In this document: positions 36,801 through 46,477 of the stretch, one piece after another | Position numbering within the stretch: the stretch's first letter is position 1 | How the letters are laid out: every line of letters begins with the position of its first letter | Origin: Candidatus Latescibacterota bacterium | Lineage (GTDB): Bacteria; Latescibacterota; UBA2968 | Reading direction: 5' to 3' | Length of the DNA stretch: 64,000 nucleotides | NCBI GenBank assembly: GCA_022823725.1 | Contig: JAJEHL010000015.1 | Span: forward strand, 1 to 64,000 | Notes under the pieces: model-generated | Told to the model about the DNA's origin: nothing | Databases searched by the model: none | Seen by the model: the letters and a program-made list of their open reading frames with translations, nothing else | Translations under genes and position numbers: made by a program

Positions 36801-37964
36801 CTATAATCCTGCAGCGAGGATGATCCAACCCACAACGGCTCCGCCAACGACCAGCCATACTGCGCCGACTCCGCGCCACAATATCAGGATAGATGCGATG
36901 CCTGCGATTGCCATTTTGGGTACTGAATCCAGGGTTAGATAGCCCAGTTCTATTGTCACGGCAGCCATCAATCCCACGGCACAGACGTTTACGGCGTCGA
37001 GGAATGATGCCACCCATTCAGATTCGCGCAGGCGGGGCAAGAGGGGATTCAGGGCAGCGACAAAGACAAAGGAAGGCAAGAAGATCGCGCCCGCAGCGAC
37101 GAGTGCGCCCGATAATTTGCCGCCGGTGACGAGATAGCCGATGAAGGCCGCGGTCGATAATACGGGTCCGGGTGTAAATTGGCCGATGGCAATGGCTTCC
37201 AGCAATTGCTCCTGGGTTAGCCAGGCATATCCAAGTACGAGTTCTTCTTCGAGAAATGCAATGAGCAAGTATCCGCTACCATAGAGGATTGCGCCAATTT
37301 TGAGAAAGAATAGGCCCAGTGCCCACAGGGTTGGTCCTGAGGCTACTGCGCCTTGACTTGCCAGTATTGTGAATCCTGTGCCTGCTATAGGCGCGATTAC
37401 AGCCATGTGTTCGCGGTCTCTGGATCGGGTCATTCTAAGCCAGAACATCCCGATGATTCCGCCGCCAATCAGTGCGAGCACGCCGCTAAATGTCGTGAGG
37501 GACACGAGCATTACAGCCAGGCCCAGAAAGCTCAGTCGCCAGCCTTTTACGGCTTTTTGACCCAGTCGCCAGAGTGCGCCCAGGATGACGGCGAGTACCG
37601 CTGGTTTTATGCCATAGAGCAAGTCGGCGACCTGTGGGATGGCGCCATAAGTCATGTAGGCCCAGGCGAGGATTGTTGTCAATGTAACGGCAGGGAATAT
37701 AAAACATCCGCCAGCCAGCAATAGGCCTATCCAACCGCCGCGCAAGAATCCCAGGTGAATCGCCATTTCAGTCGAGTTTGGTCCGGGGATAATACTGGTT
37801 ACGCCGACGAGATCTAAGAATCGCTCGCGCGATAGCCACGCGCGCTTTTCAACGACTTCGTCTTCCATCAGGGCGATATGCGCTGCGGGTCCACCAAAGC
37901 CAATTACGCCAAGTTTAAAAAATAATGCCGCTATTTCGCGGAGTCGTCCGGATTTTTTTTCCAT
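36801..37964 (-). CDS. chrA: ChrA-type chromate/anion transporter
   Basis: A 387-residue inner-membrane protein of the CHR family with two homologous halves. The first has FFKLGVIGFGGPAAHIALME and SIIPGPNSTEMAIHLGFLRG; the second has FFLKIGAILYGSGYLLIAFL and GQFTPGPVLSTAAFIGYLVT. Each half carries the PGP motif. Such proteins export chromate or related oxyanions such as sulfate analogues. The ATG at 37964 has AGAGG upstream. It lies 4 bases after the aminotransferase gene, which suggests an operon, although a link with chromate is not evident; sulfate released by the sulfatases may be a substrate, as a guess. Confidence 0.88.
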   Translation of the reverse strand: MEKKSGRLREIAALFFKLGVIGFGGPAAHIALMEDEVVEKRAWLSRERFLDLVGVTSIIPGPNSTEMAIHLGFLRGGWIGLLLAGGCFIFPAVTLTTILAWAYMTYGAIPQVADLLYGIKPAVLAVILGALWRLGQKAVKGWRLSFLGLAVMLVSLTTFSGVLALIGGGIIGMFWLRMTRSRDREHMAVIAPIAGTGFTILASQGAVASGPTLWALGLFFLKIGAILYGSGYLLIAFLEEELVLGYAWLTQEQLLEAIAIGQFTPGPVLSTAAFIGYLVTGGKLSGALVAAGAIFLPSFVFVAALNPLLPRLRESEWVASFLDAVNVCAVGLMAAVTIELGYLTLDSVPKMAIAGIASILILWRGVGAVWLVVGGAVVGWIILAAGL

Positions 37965-37968
37965 GTAT

Positions 37969-39336
37969 TTACCTCTGTATATCATCCACAACTTCAGCAA
38001 GTACCTGTAAGCCGTCTTCGAGCGCGTCTTGTTCTATGGTTAAGGGCGGAGAGATTTTTACGGTTTGTCCCCACGCGCCCACGGGGGCAAAGAATAACAG
38101 TCCTTTGTGAAAACAGCGCAGTACAATTTCGTGCGCCAGATCCGGGTCGGGTTCTTTTTGACCGGCTTTTACCATTTGTACACCGCCTACGAGTCCTTTG
38201 CAGGTTACGTGCCCGACGACATCGGGATGCGCGGCTTGAATTTTTTTGATTCCTTCCGCTAATACGGGTTCGAGACGCGCTGCATTGCCGGTTAAGTCGT
38301 CATTTACGATTTTTTTCAGGCTGGCAAGTGCCGCTGCACAACAGACGGGGTTGCCCGTGTGGGTGCTTGTCATTGACCCGGGGGGATATAAGTCCATGAC
38401 CTCGGTTCTGCCGATTACACCCGATAGGGGTAGGGAACTGCTTACGCCTTTGCCAAAGCAGATGAGGTCGGGAATTACGCCGTAGTGCTCAAATCCCCAC
38501 ATTTTGCCGGTGCGCCCAAAGCCCGCCTGTACTTCATCAAAGATCAACAGGGCACCGTGTGCTTTGCACCATTCAGATAGTGCCTGGACGTACGCTACGG
38601 GCGCGAAATCAGGTCCCACGCCCTGGTATGTTTCGAGCATGACGCCGCATACGTCGTCTGCATTTAGTCCTTTGTCTTTGATTGTAGAGCAGAAAAAGTC
38701 GAAATCTACATTTTCCGTCCAATACCCGTCGGGAAAGGGTACCTGTACGATGGCGGGGTCTTCGTTTCCGATCCAGTCTTTTTGTCCGGGCATGCCGCCG
38801 ACTTGTTGTGCGCCCATTGTGCGTCCGTGAAATCCGCGTTCAAATCCCACAAAGCCGATTTTCTTTTTTCCTCCGGTTGTAATGCCGTGTGTTCGCGCGA
38901 GTTTTAAGGCATTTTCTGTGCTTTCAGATCCGGTTGTTAGCAGAAATGCTTTATCCAATCCTTCTGGTGCCAGATCTATCAAAAACTCGACGAGTTGCGC
39001 CCGTTCTTCGCTGGGGAATACGTAGTTGTGCAATAGTCCGGTATTTACTTGATCTATGATTGCTTGTCGAACTTCGGGCATCCCGTGCCCGGCATTGGTG
39101 ACGAGTACGCCCGAGCTCCAGTCGAGCCACATGTTGCCGTATTTGTCATAGACCTGACAATCTTCTGCGCGGTCCCATACAATGGGCGGTTGTCCGCGCA
39201 TGGAGATGGGTTCTATCTGGTGCAGCGTTTCCAAAGTTGTTACCGAGTTTGGATGAGGCACAGGGGTCACGATGCGGCGATATTTTGTATCGATTTTTGG
39301 TACGTTAACAGGGGTGATGTCGAATTCTTTTCCCAT
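37969..39336 (-). CDS. Class III aminotransferase (PLP-dependent)
   Basis: A 455-residue enzyme of the ornithine/4-aminobutyrate aminotransferase fold: VYDKYGNMWLDWSSGVLVTN, TTGSESTENALKLAR (phosphate binding), GRTMGAQQVGG, LLIFDEVQAGFGRTGKMWGF (Asp binding the pyridine N), and ICFGKGVSSSLPLSG with the Schiff-base lysine. Substrates of this class are omega-amines or amino acids; the exact one cannot be read. The start codon overlaps the stop of the upstream oxidoreductase (TAATG), so the two are translationally coupled. Together they suggest oxidation and transamination steps of one catabolic route. Confidence 0.9.
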   Translation of the reverse strand: MGKEFDITPVNVPKIDTKYRRIVTPVPHPNSVTTLETLHQIEPISMRGQPPIVWDRAEDCQVYDKYGNMWLDWSSGVLVTNAGHGMPEVRQAIIDQVNTGLLHNYVFPSEERAQLVEFLIDLAPEGLDKAFLLTTGSESTENALKLARTHGITTGGKKKIGFVGFERGFHGRTMGAQQVGGMPGQKDWIGNEDPAIVQVPFPDGYWTENVDFDFFCSTIKDKGLNADDVCGVMLETYQGVGPDFAPVAYVQALSEWCKAHGALLIFDEVQAGFGRTGKMWGFEHYGVIPDLICFGKGVSSSLPLSGVIGRTEVMDLYPPGSMTSTHTGNPVCCAAALASLKKIVNDDLTGNAARLEPVLAEGIKKIQAAHPDVVGHVTCKGLVGGVQMVKAGQKEPDPDLAHEIVLRCFHKGLLFFAPVGAWGQTVKISPPLTIEQDALEDGLQVLAEVVDDIQR

Positions 39337-40619
39337 TATAAAGGCCTATCGTATATTTTTTCAAATACTGCGTCGGGTCCTTCAGATGCGCGGTTGGGAT
39401 CGACGATGGTGATGCCGTCTGCGCCGAATTGCGCTGTGACAGTGGCGCCTTTGCCTTCGCGCATGTATTCAAAGTTGCGGTCGCGGACGATGCGCGCGGC
39501 ATCTACGATTGCCGTTGTGATTCGCCCGTCTTCAGCGGTGGGATAGATTTCTTTTACATCCGATAGGGTTTCGCCCAAAAATTCAATGCGACATATTGCG
39601 ACTAAGGCCACGATGATGCTGTCTGTGCCATATCCGACATAGACTTCTGAGCCGTCGGGGCGTTTGACGTTGCGCGTGAAGTGGTTGTTTGAACTCTGGC
39701 TGCCGCCGTCCGCGTACCAGAATCGAAATCCGCGATATTGCTGGTCGGATTCCACTTTGCCGTCGGTGCCGACGATTTCGTGTCCCTGATTGACAGGTCC
39801 TTCAAAGTCATCGGGTGTGATCCAGTTGTTGTGGAAGTAAATGCTCATGCCATTGTCAAAATCTACGCGTACCTGGACGGCGTCATAAGCGTCAATCCCG
39901 TCGCGTATGAGGCGTTTTTTTTGTCCTACGGCTGTGAGGGATACGGGCTTGCTGCGGTAGTAGTTGTAAAATAGATCGACCCAGTGGGGTCCCACGTAGG
40001 AAAAGGGGTCGCTTTCTTCTGCCCACTTAAATGTGCTGGTGGATACTTCGAGCGGCTCTTCCAGCATGGCGAGTCCATAGATTGGATCGCCGATGCGGTT
40101 GGCGATGTCGTGCTCGATGCGCATGTGATCCGGGTCATAGCGTTTGTGCATATCGACCGCACATACCAGTCCTTTTTCATTGGCGAGTTCGATCATTTCA
40201 TCGGCTTCGTGAACGGACAAACACATCGGTTTTTCGGTGATCACATGGGTGCCGTTGTTCAATGCTGCGAGTACCACAGGTGTATGCAGGTTGTCGGGTG
40301 TGGCGACGGCCATTACGTCCAGGTCTGGAAAGTCGCGCAATACATCTTCCCAGGGTGTTTCGCCCCAGTAGGGTGCGGGCGCGTGTCCGGTCCATTGTTC
40401 AAAGTTGGCTTTTGCGCGTTGTGCGGATGCTTCGCTGCGCGTGGCTACTGCAACGAGATCAAATTCGATGTCTGAAAGGTCGCGCGCCCAGGCGTCGAGT
40501 CCGACTCGTCCCATGAGGCCGCTGATGCCGTTGCGTTGCAGGTCCGCAAACGCCCGGGCGTGGACATCGCCGCCAAACATCCCGGCACCAATCAATGCTA
40601 TTGTTACTTTTCTCGCCAT
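39336..40619 (-). CDS. Gfo/Idh/MocA-family oxidoreductase
   Basis: A 427-residue NAD(P)-dependent dehydrogenase. The Rossmann start is VTIALIGAGMFGGDVHARAF; the substrate lysine is in THVITEKPMCLSVHEADE; and the C-terminal alpha/beta domain follows (GLAMLEEPLEV, IVGTDGKVESDQQYRGFRFW). These enzymes oxidise sugars, inositols or related hydroxyl compounds. At 427 residues it is longer than the usual 330-380. GGAG precedes the ATG. It overlaps the aminotransferase start and follows a TIM-barrel isomerase-like gene by 12 bases, a typical catabolic pairing. Confidence 0.9.
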   Translation of the reverse strand: MARKVTIALIGAGMFGGDVHARAFADLQRNGISGLMGRVGLDAWARDLSDIEFDLVAVATRSEASAQRAKANFEQWTGHAPAPYWGETPWEDVLRDFPDLDVMAVATPDNLHTPVVLAALNNGTHVITEKPMCLSVHEADEMIELANEKGLVCAVDMHKRYDPDHMRIEHDIANRIGDPIYGLAMLEEPLEVSTSTFKWAEESDPFSYVGPHWVDLFYNYYRSKPVSLTAVGQKKRLIRDGIDAYDAVQVRVDFDNGMSIYFHNNWITPDDFEGPVNQGHEIVGTDGKVESDQQYRGFRFWYADGGSQSSNNHFTRNVKRPDGSEVYVGYGTDSIIVALVAICRIEFLGETLSDVKEIYPTAEDGRITTAIVDAARIVRDRNFEYMREGKGATVTAQFGADGITIVDPNRASEGPDAVFEKIYDRPL

Positions 40620-40631
40620 TAAATACTCCGT

Positions 40632-41417
40632 TCAAGGTTGGGATTTACTACGTAAAAATGACAGATCGGCTTGTGCCGCTGTCCAGAGGTCGTCCATGTT
40701 TTCGCCGGGTTCGCGCGTTCCTTTGGCGAATTCGACGGTGATGGAGCCGGTAAATTTGTATTCGGCCATGAGGTCCAGTGCCGTCTGGGCGCGCTCGGGA
40801 TGGTCATTAAGCAACTGGACATTGCTGTTTTCATCGCGCAATTGCGTGTGTGCGTGCGTGACTTTGGGTCCAAAGAGGTCAAACCATCGCTTTAAGATAT
40901 CCATCTCGGGGATGAAGCAGTGTACGATGATTTCCCAGCCTTCGATGCTCAGGTCGTCAAAGAATGCTCTGGCGTCATCGGGGTGTTCAACAATTGTGCC
41001 CGGGTGGCATTCACAGAGCAGTGTACAGGTTTTCGGGACTTGTTCGCGCCAGGCGCGCAGGTTGTTCAAATAGGTTTGGCGCAGGGCAGGGTCTTTGCCT
41101 ACGTTGAATTTCACACCGGCTGAGCCGAATAGGCCGATCATTTCTGCCGCGTTTTGGCGCGCATCGGCAGAGGGGTCGTCAAAGTCGCAATACGTGTTGT
41201 AAATTGTTGCGGGGAAATTAGAGGATAGCAATTTTTCGCGTTCGGCGTTTGAACACAGTGTGGCGTGATATTCCCAGAGTTCCATGCCGTCAAATCCCGC
41301 TTCCCGAAATCGGTCAGTCCACTCGCTTACTTCATAAGACGGGGTTTTGGGATCGCCCCAGCGGTTGAGGTCCAGCAGTATGGAGCCGATCAAGATTTGG
41401 TTATTGCGATTTGACAT
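40632..41417 (-). CDS. Sugar phosphate isomerase/epimerase-like TIM-barrel protein
   Basis: A 261-residue protein of the xylose isomerase-like (AP endonuclease 2) family: WTDRFREAGFDGMELWEYHA at the start, TYCDFDDPSADARQNAAEMI, LLCECHPGTIVEHPDDARAF (metal-binding Glu and His), and TGSITVEFAKGTREPGENMD at the end (Glu). The start is the ATG at 41417 with GGAG upstream; the frame is open to 41693 but the added residues are without family character. It likely isomerises or cleaves a keto-sugar acid produced by the neighbouring oxidoreductase. Confidence 0.82.
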   Translation of the reverse strand: MSNRNNQILIGSILLDLNRWGDPKTPSYEVSEWTDRFREAGFDGMELWEYHATLCSNAEREKLLSSNFPATIYNTYCDFDDPSADARQNAAEMIGLFGSAGVKFNVGKDPALRQTYLNNLRAWREQVPKTCTLLCECHPGTIVEHPDDARAFFDDLSIEGWEIIVHCFIPEMDILKRWFDLFGPKVTHAHTQLRDENSNVQLLNDHPERAQTALDLMAEYKFTGSITVEFAKGTREPGENMDDLWTAAQADLSFLRSKSQP

Positions 41418-41431
41418 AATTATATCTCCAT

Positions 41432-42298
41432 TTACTTGTTCCAATTTCGCATCAACCGGCGCCAAACTTTTATAATCTCGTTTTTTTCTCGAATGGCATC
41501 TTCCCAGATGTCGGGGAAACAGGCAAGCGCGTATCCAGAGCCTTGTGGTCCCAATTCGGGTACGATGTGGAGTGTTTTGCCCGGTTTTGCGCCCTGTATC
41601 CACGCTTCGAGGGCGGGTTCGAGGTAATTCGTCAACCAGATTTTGAAATCGCGATCCAATCGCCCTTTGCCATTTGTCACGGGGGTTTGACAATGGCTGC
41701 CCGTGAAGGGGCGAAAGTGGATGAGTTCGTGCATTTGCAAGAGGTCGGTGCGTTCAGATAATCGCTCCCAGTATTCGTGCGGGCGGAGTTGTTTGATGAT
41801 TGCCGGGTGGGAGTGGTCGAAGTTCATTCGCAGTTTCTTTTTATATTTCTTTTTGTACGCATCGGCCAGTGCAAATGCCTTTTCTGGTGTTTCTGTACAT
41901 GTGTCGCGATGGATCTCGATTGCGGGTTTGACTTTGTGCTTTTTTCCGGCTTTCACGACGGCTCGCGCGACTTTTACCGCGTCTTTTGTTCGCGTGTCGT
42001 GGTCGCACAATTGGACGTTGATGTGAACCACGCCTATGTCGGCAAATGCTTTCATTTTTGCGTCGGCTTCTTTTTTGCTGCCCACATCTACTCCGCCGAC
42101 CATTTCCAATTTGTTGTTTTGCAATTCGGCAGCTAACTCGGGGTCAGCCCCGGATGACATGCCGTGAAATCCCGCTTCTTTCACTTTTCGCACTTTGGTC
42201 CGAATTGTCCAGGGGTTTTTTGCAGAAGGATAATCTCTCAATGACCAGTCTGCTGCCAGGATTTTAATTTTTGGTTTTTGAACTGGTTTTTTTGCCAT
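41432..42298 (-). CDS. TIM-barrel isomerase-like protein, second of the pair
   Basis: A 288-residue relative of the xylose isomerase-like family: KVRKVKEAGFHGMSSGADPE, VHINVQLCDHDTRTKDAV, KPAIEIHRDTCTETPEKAFA, LRMNFDHSHPAIIKQLRPHE (Asp/His metal site) and LHIVPELGPQGSGYALACFP. The metal-binding Glu and His residues are present. It starts at 42298 with GGAGGT; the N-terminus is Lys/Pro-rich (MAKKPVQKPKIKI). The last residues DIWEDAIREKNEIIKVWRRL are typical of family members in these bacteria. Substrate unknown. Confidence 0.8.
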   Translation of the reverse strand: MAKKPVQKPKIKILAADWSLRDYPSAKNPWTIRTKVRKVKEAGFHGMSSGADPELAAELQNNKLEMVGGVDVGSKKEADAKMKAFADIGVVHINVQLCDHDTRTKDAVKVARAVVKAGKKHKVKPAIEIHRDTCTETPEKAFALADAYKKKYKKKLRMNFDHSHPAIIKQLRPHEYWERLSERTDLLQMHELIHFRPFTGSHCQTPVTNGKGRLDRDFKIWLTNYLEPALEAWIQGAKPGKTLHIVPELGPQGSGYALACFPDIWEDAIREKNEIIKVWRRLMRNWNK

Positions 42299-42320
42299 GT
42301 AACACCTCCGCATAGTGTTT

Positions 42321-43778
42321 TTACATTGGTCCAATGCGTTCTGGACCTCTATCCATTGCGAGCATTGATGCATCAAAGCTGCGTTGCATTAAGTCGAGTT
42401 TTACATCTGCATGATCGGGACTGTCCCACAGATTGTCAAATTCGTCTGGATCCTCCTGTAAGTCGTAGAGTTCGCCCAGGCCGTGTCCGTGATAGACCAC
42501 GAGTTTGTACCGCCTGTTGCGATACATCGTGGCAAATGTTCCGTCGGCTTGATCGAGTGCGTCGTAGTATTCACAGCGCACAAAATCGCGGTGTTCGTCG
42601 GCGAGGTGATCCCCGCTGAGCATGGGCAATAGAGAATGCGGTTGCATGCGCTCGGGCACTTCTATGCCAGCGAGTTCCAATAAGAGGGGGGCAATGTCGC
42701 GCAATTCGACGAGTGCGTCGCTTTTTTGTTCCGATTTTACATAACCCGGCCATGAGAAAATGAGTGGTACGCGCACCAGTCCTTCGTAAAAACGGCAGCC
42801 CTTTTGGATTAGTCCATGGTCTCCGAGAGTTTCTCCGTGGTCGCTGGTGAAGATAATCAATGTGTTGTCGCGCTGTCCAGTTTCTTCCAGTGCGGCAATT
42901 ATGCGCCCGAGTTGGTCGTCGATCAACTTGATCATGGCGTAATAGGCGGCGATGAGTGTTTTTGCATCGCGTTTTCCGGCTGATTCTGATTCGTGCAATC
43001 CGCGCGTCGGCGTCCTGGGGATCACGGGACTTCGTATATCCAGTTCATCTGGATGTCGGCCTTTGGACTGAAAGTCTATGGCTTGTAGTTTTTCTTGTTG
43101 CGCGAGATCGCTTTCTCGAAATAGGGGACCGTTTACCTGTGCGGAATCGAACATTTCGCGGTACGTTTTGGGTGGGTTAAACGGTGGATGCGGGTCGTAG
43201 ATGTTCACAGAGGCCAACCAGGGTCCGTCGCGCTGTTCGCTCAAAAATTCGATGGTCTTTTCCGCACACCATGTGGTCTGGTGCAGTTCTGCGGGTACGC
43301 CGTCGGGACTTTTGATGAGTTCGCCCAATATCTCGCCTTTTGATCGCACCCAGTCGGCATAATCGTGTCCGGTTTCCCAATCGTCCCGGGGCGCGTGGCT
43401 GTATTGCCAGTATCGATATCCGTCATCTGTTCTTTTTTCTATGCGTCCATGCGCGCTCGATAAGTGCAATTTGCCGATTAGCCCACAGTCGTATCCATTG
43501 TCTGCGAGTATTTTGGTGACCAGGGGTGGCGCGTCTGGGAAATGCGAGTTGCCATTGCCATTTACGTGTACGGCGCTGGCGTATTGTCCGGTCAAAAAGC
43601 TCGTCCGACTCGGTGTGCAAATCGGACTCTGGCAATACGCATGGGTAAATGCAAATCCTTCGGCGATCAGTCGATCGATATTGGGGGTATCTACATGGGG
43701 ATTGCCCAATGCACCAATGGTGTCATATCGCTGCTGGTCTGTACAGATCCACAAGATGTTTGGTCTCGTTCCTTTCAT
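42321..43778 (-). CDS. Sulfatase (formylglycine-dependent), arylsulfatase family
   Basis: A 485-residue sulfatase. The N-terminal metal site is NILWICTDQQRYDTIGALG, the formylglycine site is SPICTPSRTSFLTGQYAS (CxPSR), then KLHLSS, YDPHPPFNPP, and the second metal site FTSDHGETLGDHGLIQKG. It cleaves sulfate esters; no signal peptide is visible, so it would act in the cytoplasm on transported substrates. The start at 43778 overlaps the upstream nitrilase stop by 4 bases and has AAGGAG. An anaerobic or aerobic maturase is not encoded in the window. Confidence 0.93.
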   Translation of the reverse strand: MKGTRPNILWICTDQQRYDTIGALGNPHVDTPNIDRLIAEGFAFTHAYCQSPICTPSRTSFLTGQYASAVHVNGNGNSHFPDAPPLVTKILADNGYDCGLIGKLHLSSAHGRIEKRTDDGYRYWQYSHAPRDDWETGHDYADWVRSKGEILGELIKSPDGVPAELHQTTWCAEKTIEFLSEQRDGPWLASVNIYDPHPPFNPPKTYREMFDSAQVNGPLFRESDLAQQEKLQAIDFQSKGRHPDELDIRSPVIPRTPTRGLHESESAGKRDAKTLIAAYYAMIKLIDDQLGRIIAALEETGQRDNTLIIFTSDHGETLGDHGLIQKGCRFYEGLVRVPLIFSWPGYVKSEQKSDALVELRDIAPLLLELAGIEVPERMQPHSLLPMLSGDHLADEHRDFVRCEYYDALDQADGTFATMYRNRRYKLVVYHGHGLGELYDLQEDPDEFDNLWDSPDHADVKLDLMQRSFDASMLAMDRGPERIGPM

Positions 43779-44626
43779 GAATGCTCCTTTTTGCAATCTA
43801 CTAATTTTACACCTTTTTTCATCCATTCGCGCAGGCGCGTTGTGTCATTCACGGCTCGCAATGCGATGTTTCGCGATGCTTGATGGAGGTCTAATTTGCG
43901 GATTATGGTCTCGTCCGTGAATATGCCAGCTTCGGCTATGACGTTGCCATTGGGGTGGATGATTTTTGATTCGCCGTGGGAAGATCCCGCGCGATTGATA
44001 TCCAGGGGGTCGGCGGGCGCATTTGCCATGACGACGTAAATGTCATTTTCGGTTGCGCGGCTGATGGGCATGGCGCGATAGGCGGACAATTTGTGCTCTG
44101 AGGTGACAGAGCTTTCACAACTGGCGAAGAAGCAGATTTTTGCACCGGCTGCAGCGGGCAATCTCACGAGTTCGGGATATCGAATATCGTGACAGATTAA
44201 AAAACAACAGGGTACACCGCACAGGTGGTAAATGGGCAGGTGTTGCGCGGGGGCACACCATTTTTCACCCGCCAGATGTATTTTGCCATAGCGTCCCTGT
44301 ACTGTGCCATCGCGATCTATGACGAGCAGGCTGTTGTAGCGGTGTTCATCTTCGAGATGTGTTGAGCCGACGATTGCGGCAATGCCTTTTTCACGGCATA
44401 CCTGTATAATTTGTCGTTCGGCTTTTTCAATGCGCGTTTGATCCAGGTTTGACCAGAAGTCGGGGCAGTTGGAATAGCCGTATAAAATCCCTTCGTGGAA
44501 TGCGGCTATATCCACTTTTTCACGCGCACAGGTGCTCAGGCGGTCGATAATCTCACATGTATTTTTTTCGATGTTCTCATCGGCATGCATTTGACATGCG
44601 GCAACGCGCAACCATTTTTTGGACAT
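43775..44626 (-). CDS. Carbon-nitrogen hydrolase (nitrilase superfamily amidase)
   Basis: A 283-residue amidase-type enzyme with the Glu-Lys-Cys triad: Glu in FHEGILYGYS, Lys in GRYGKIHLAGEKWC, Cys in FLICHDIRYPELVRLPAAAG. Family members hydrolyse amides, carbamoyl groups or nitriles in the cytoplasm. The ATG at 44626 has GGAGGA; the frame extends further upstream without family sequence. It is the first gene of a tightly packed eight-gene minus-strand run, so the pathway probably starts from an amide or carbamoylated compound that also carries a sulfate. Confidence 0.9.
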   Translation of the reverse strand: MSKKWLRVAACQMHADENIEKNTCEIIDRLSTCAREKVDIAAFHEGILYGYSNCPDFWSNLDQTRIEKAERQIIQVCREKGIAAIVGSTHLEDEHRYNSLLVIDRDGTVQGRYGKIHLAGEKWCAPAQHLPIYHLCGVPCCFLICHDIRYPELVRLPAAAGAKICFFASCESSVTSEHKLSAYRAMPISRATENDIYVVMANAPADPLDINRAGSSHGESKIIHPNGNVIAEAGIFTDETIIRKLDLHQASRNIALRAVNDTTRLREWMKKGVKLVDCKKEHS

Positions 44627-44765
44627 GTCTTCCTCCGGATCAATAGTCAGTTGCAGAATATAATCACTATTTGTGAGAAATGAAGAAATTTTTGGTCGTG
44701 GAGTAATATTTGGTTTGAAGTGTTTTGTGTGATATATTTTGAGAGGCGAGACGTTAAAGGCACTC

Positions 44766-44838
44766 GTCATCGCGGCATGATCCCCGTATAAAAACACTAC
44801 GGGGCATGCTTAAGCCGCGATCCAGGAGGTTTTTGCTG
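44766..44838. repeat. Dispersed palindromic repeat, long form with inner hairpin
   Basis: The same unit as at 17514-17557 (GTCATCGCGGCATG at 44766-44779; CTTAAGCCGCGATCCAG at 44809-44825; then GAGGTTTTTGCTG), but with 29 extra bases inside the loop. The insert contains CCCCGTA (44782-44788) facing TACGGGG (44798-44804) and repeats CATG at its edge, as if an inner hairpin had been inserted with target duplication. It lies in the leader of pckA. Confidence 0.75.
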
Positions 44839-44889
44839 ATTGCCGCTGGAGACCATCCTGATCATCCTGATCCTGAAAGGAGTTCATTT

Positions 44890-46470
44890 ATGACCGGAAT
44901 AAATCTGGAACGCTACAATATCACCAGGCCGTTTATTTTGCGCAATGCTTCGCCAGCGGTGCTTTACGAAGAGGCGCTGACCTACGAGACCGGATCGACT
45001 ATTACGAGTACAGGGGCACTTATTGTGCGTTCGGGAGAAAAGACCGGGCGCAGTCCCGAGGATAAACGCATTGTGCATCATCCCGATAGTGCGGATGATA
45101 TCTGGTGGGGTGAGGTCAATATCAAACTCGATGAGCGTACGTTTCTGATTAATAGAGAGCGGGCTATCGATTATCTCAATGTTTGCGATCGCATCTATGT
45201 GGTTGACGGTTATGCGGGTTGGGATCCCAAATATCGCATTAAGGTGCGGGTTGTTTGCGCCCGCGCGTACCATGCCCTGTTTATGCACAATATGCTTATG
45301 CGTCCCTCGCGTACGGAACTCGAAAATTTTGGCGAGCCGGATTATGTCATTTTTAATGCAGGCAGATTTCCCGCGAACCGATATACGGCTGAGATGACCT
45401 CGACGACGAGTGTGGATGTGAGTTTTGAAATGCGAGAGATGGTTATTTTGGGGACGGAATATGCGGGTGAGATGAAAAAGGGTATTTTTACGGTTCTGAA
45501 CTATGTTTTGCCCAAGCAGGATATTTTGTCGATGCACTGTTCGGCCAATGTGGGTGCAGCGGGTGATACGGCGCTCTTTTTTGGTCTGTCTGGTACGGGA
45601 AAAACGACGCTTTCAGCCGAGCCACGGCGCCGTCTTATTGGCGATGATGAACACGGGTGGAGCGATCGCGGCATTTTCAATTTTGAGGGCGGTTGTTACG
45701 CCAAGTGCATTGGTCTTTCGCAAGCGCGCGAGCCGGAGATTTACAATGCGATCCGTTTTGGGACGGTGCTCGAAAATGTCGTTTTTGACGAGAACACGCG
45801 CGTGGTTAATTACGACGATGATACGATTACAGAAAATACGCGCGCGGCATATCCCATCGAGTATATTCCCAATGCTCAAATTCCATGTGTGAGTGGTCAT
45901 CCCAAGAATGTGATTTTTTTGACGTGCGATGCGTTTGGTGTTTTGCCTCCGGTGAGCAAGCTTACGCCCGCACAGGCGATGTACCATTTTATCAGCGGTT
46001 ATACGGCTAAGGTCGCGGGTACAGAAATGGGTGTTACCGAACCACAGGCTTCTTTTTCGGCCTGTTTTGGCGCGCCTTTTCTCGTGTGGCATCCGGGGAA
46101 ATACGCCGAGCAATTGGCAGAAAAAATCCAGCAACACAATTCGGATGTGTGGCTGGTCAATACGGGCTGGTCGGGCGGTGGCTACGGCGTTGGCAAGCGC
46201 ATTACGTTGACGAATACCCGTTCAATTATTCGGGCGATACACAATGGTGCTTTGACAGATGTGGCGTACGAAACAGACCCGCGCTTTGGTTTTGAGGTTC
46301 CCAAAACCTGTCCAGATGTTACGGGTAGTATTTTGTCTCCGCGGGCAACGTGGTCCAATCCGTCTGAATACGATGCGAGGGCTACGTATCTGGCGCGGTT
46401 GTTTAAGGAGAATTTCAAGCAGTTTGAAGATGGGGTCAGCGATGAGATTCTGAAGGCGGGTCCTGTTTGA
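44890..46470 (+). CDS. pckA: Phosphoenolpyruvate carboxykinase (ATP)
   Basis: A 526-residue enzyme making PEP from oxaloacetate and ATP, the entry to gluconeogenesis. Motifs: [15 protein letters not shown] at the start, [20 protein letters not shown] with the P-loop continuing [29 protein letters not shown] (metal/substrate site), [19 protein letters not shown], and [15 protein letters not shown]. Length is as expected (about 530). The start is the ATG at 44890 with AAGGAG at 44876-44881; the longer open frame upstream crosses the palindromic repeat and is not coding in style. Consistent with growth on organic acids or amino acids from the catabolic blocks. Confidence 0.96.
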   Translation: MTGINLERYNITRPFILRNASPAVLYEEALTYETGSTITSTGALIVRSGEKTGRSPEDKRIVHHPDSADDIWWGEVNIKLDERTFLINRERAIDYLNVCDRIYVVDGYAGWDPKYRIKVRVVCARAYHALFMHNMLMRPSRTELENFGEPDYVIFNAGRFPANRYTAEMTSTTSVDVSFEMREMVILGTEYAGEMKKGIFTVLNYVLPKQDILSMHCSANVGAAGDTALFFGLSGTGKTTLSAEPRRRLIGDDEHGWSDRGIFNFEGGCYAKCIGLSQAREPEIYNAIRFGTVLENVVFDENTRVVNYDDDTITENTRAAYPIEYIPNAQIPCVSGHPKNVIFLTCDAFGVLPPVSKLTPAQAMYHFISGYTAKVAGTEMGVTEPQASFSACFGAPFLVWHPGKYAEQLAEKIQQHNSDVWLVNTGWSGGGYGVGKRITLTNTRSIIRAIHNGALTDVAYETDPRFGFEVPKTCPDVTGSILSPRATWSNPSEYDARATYLARLFKENFKQFEDGVSDEILKAGPV

Positions 46471-46477
46471 GGAGAGA

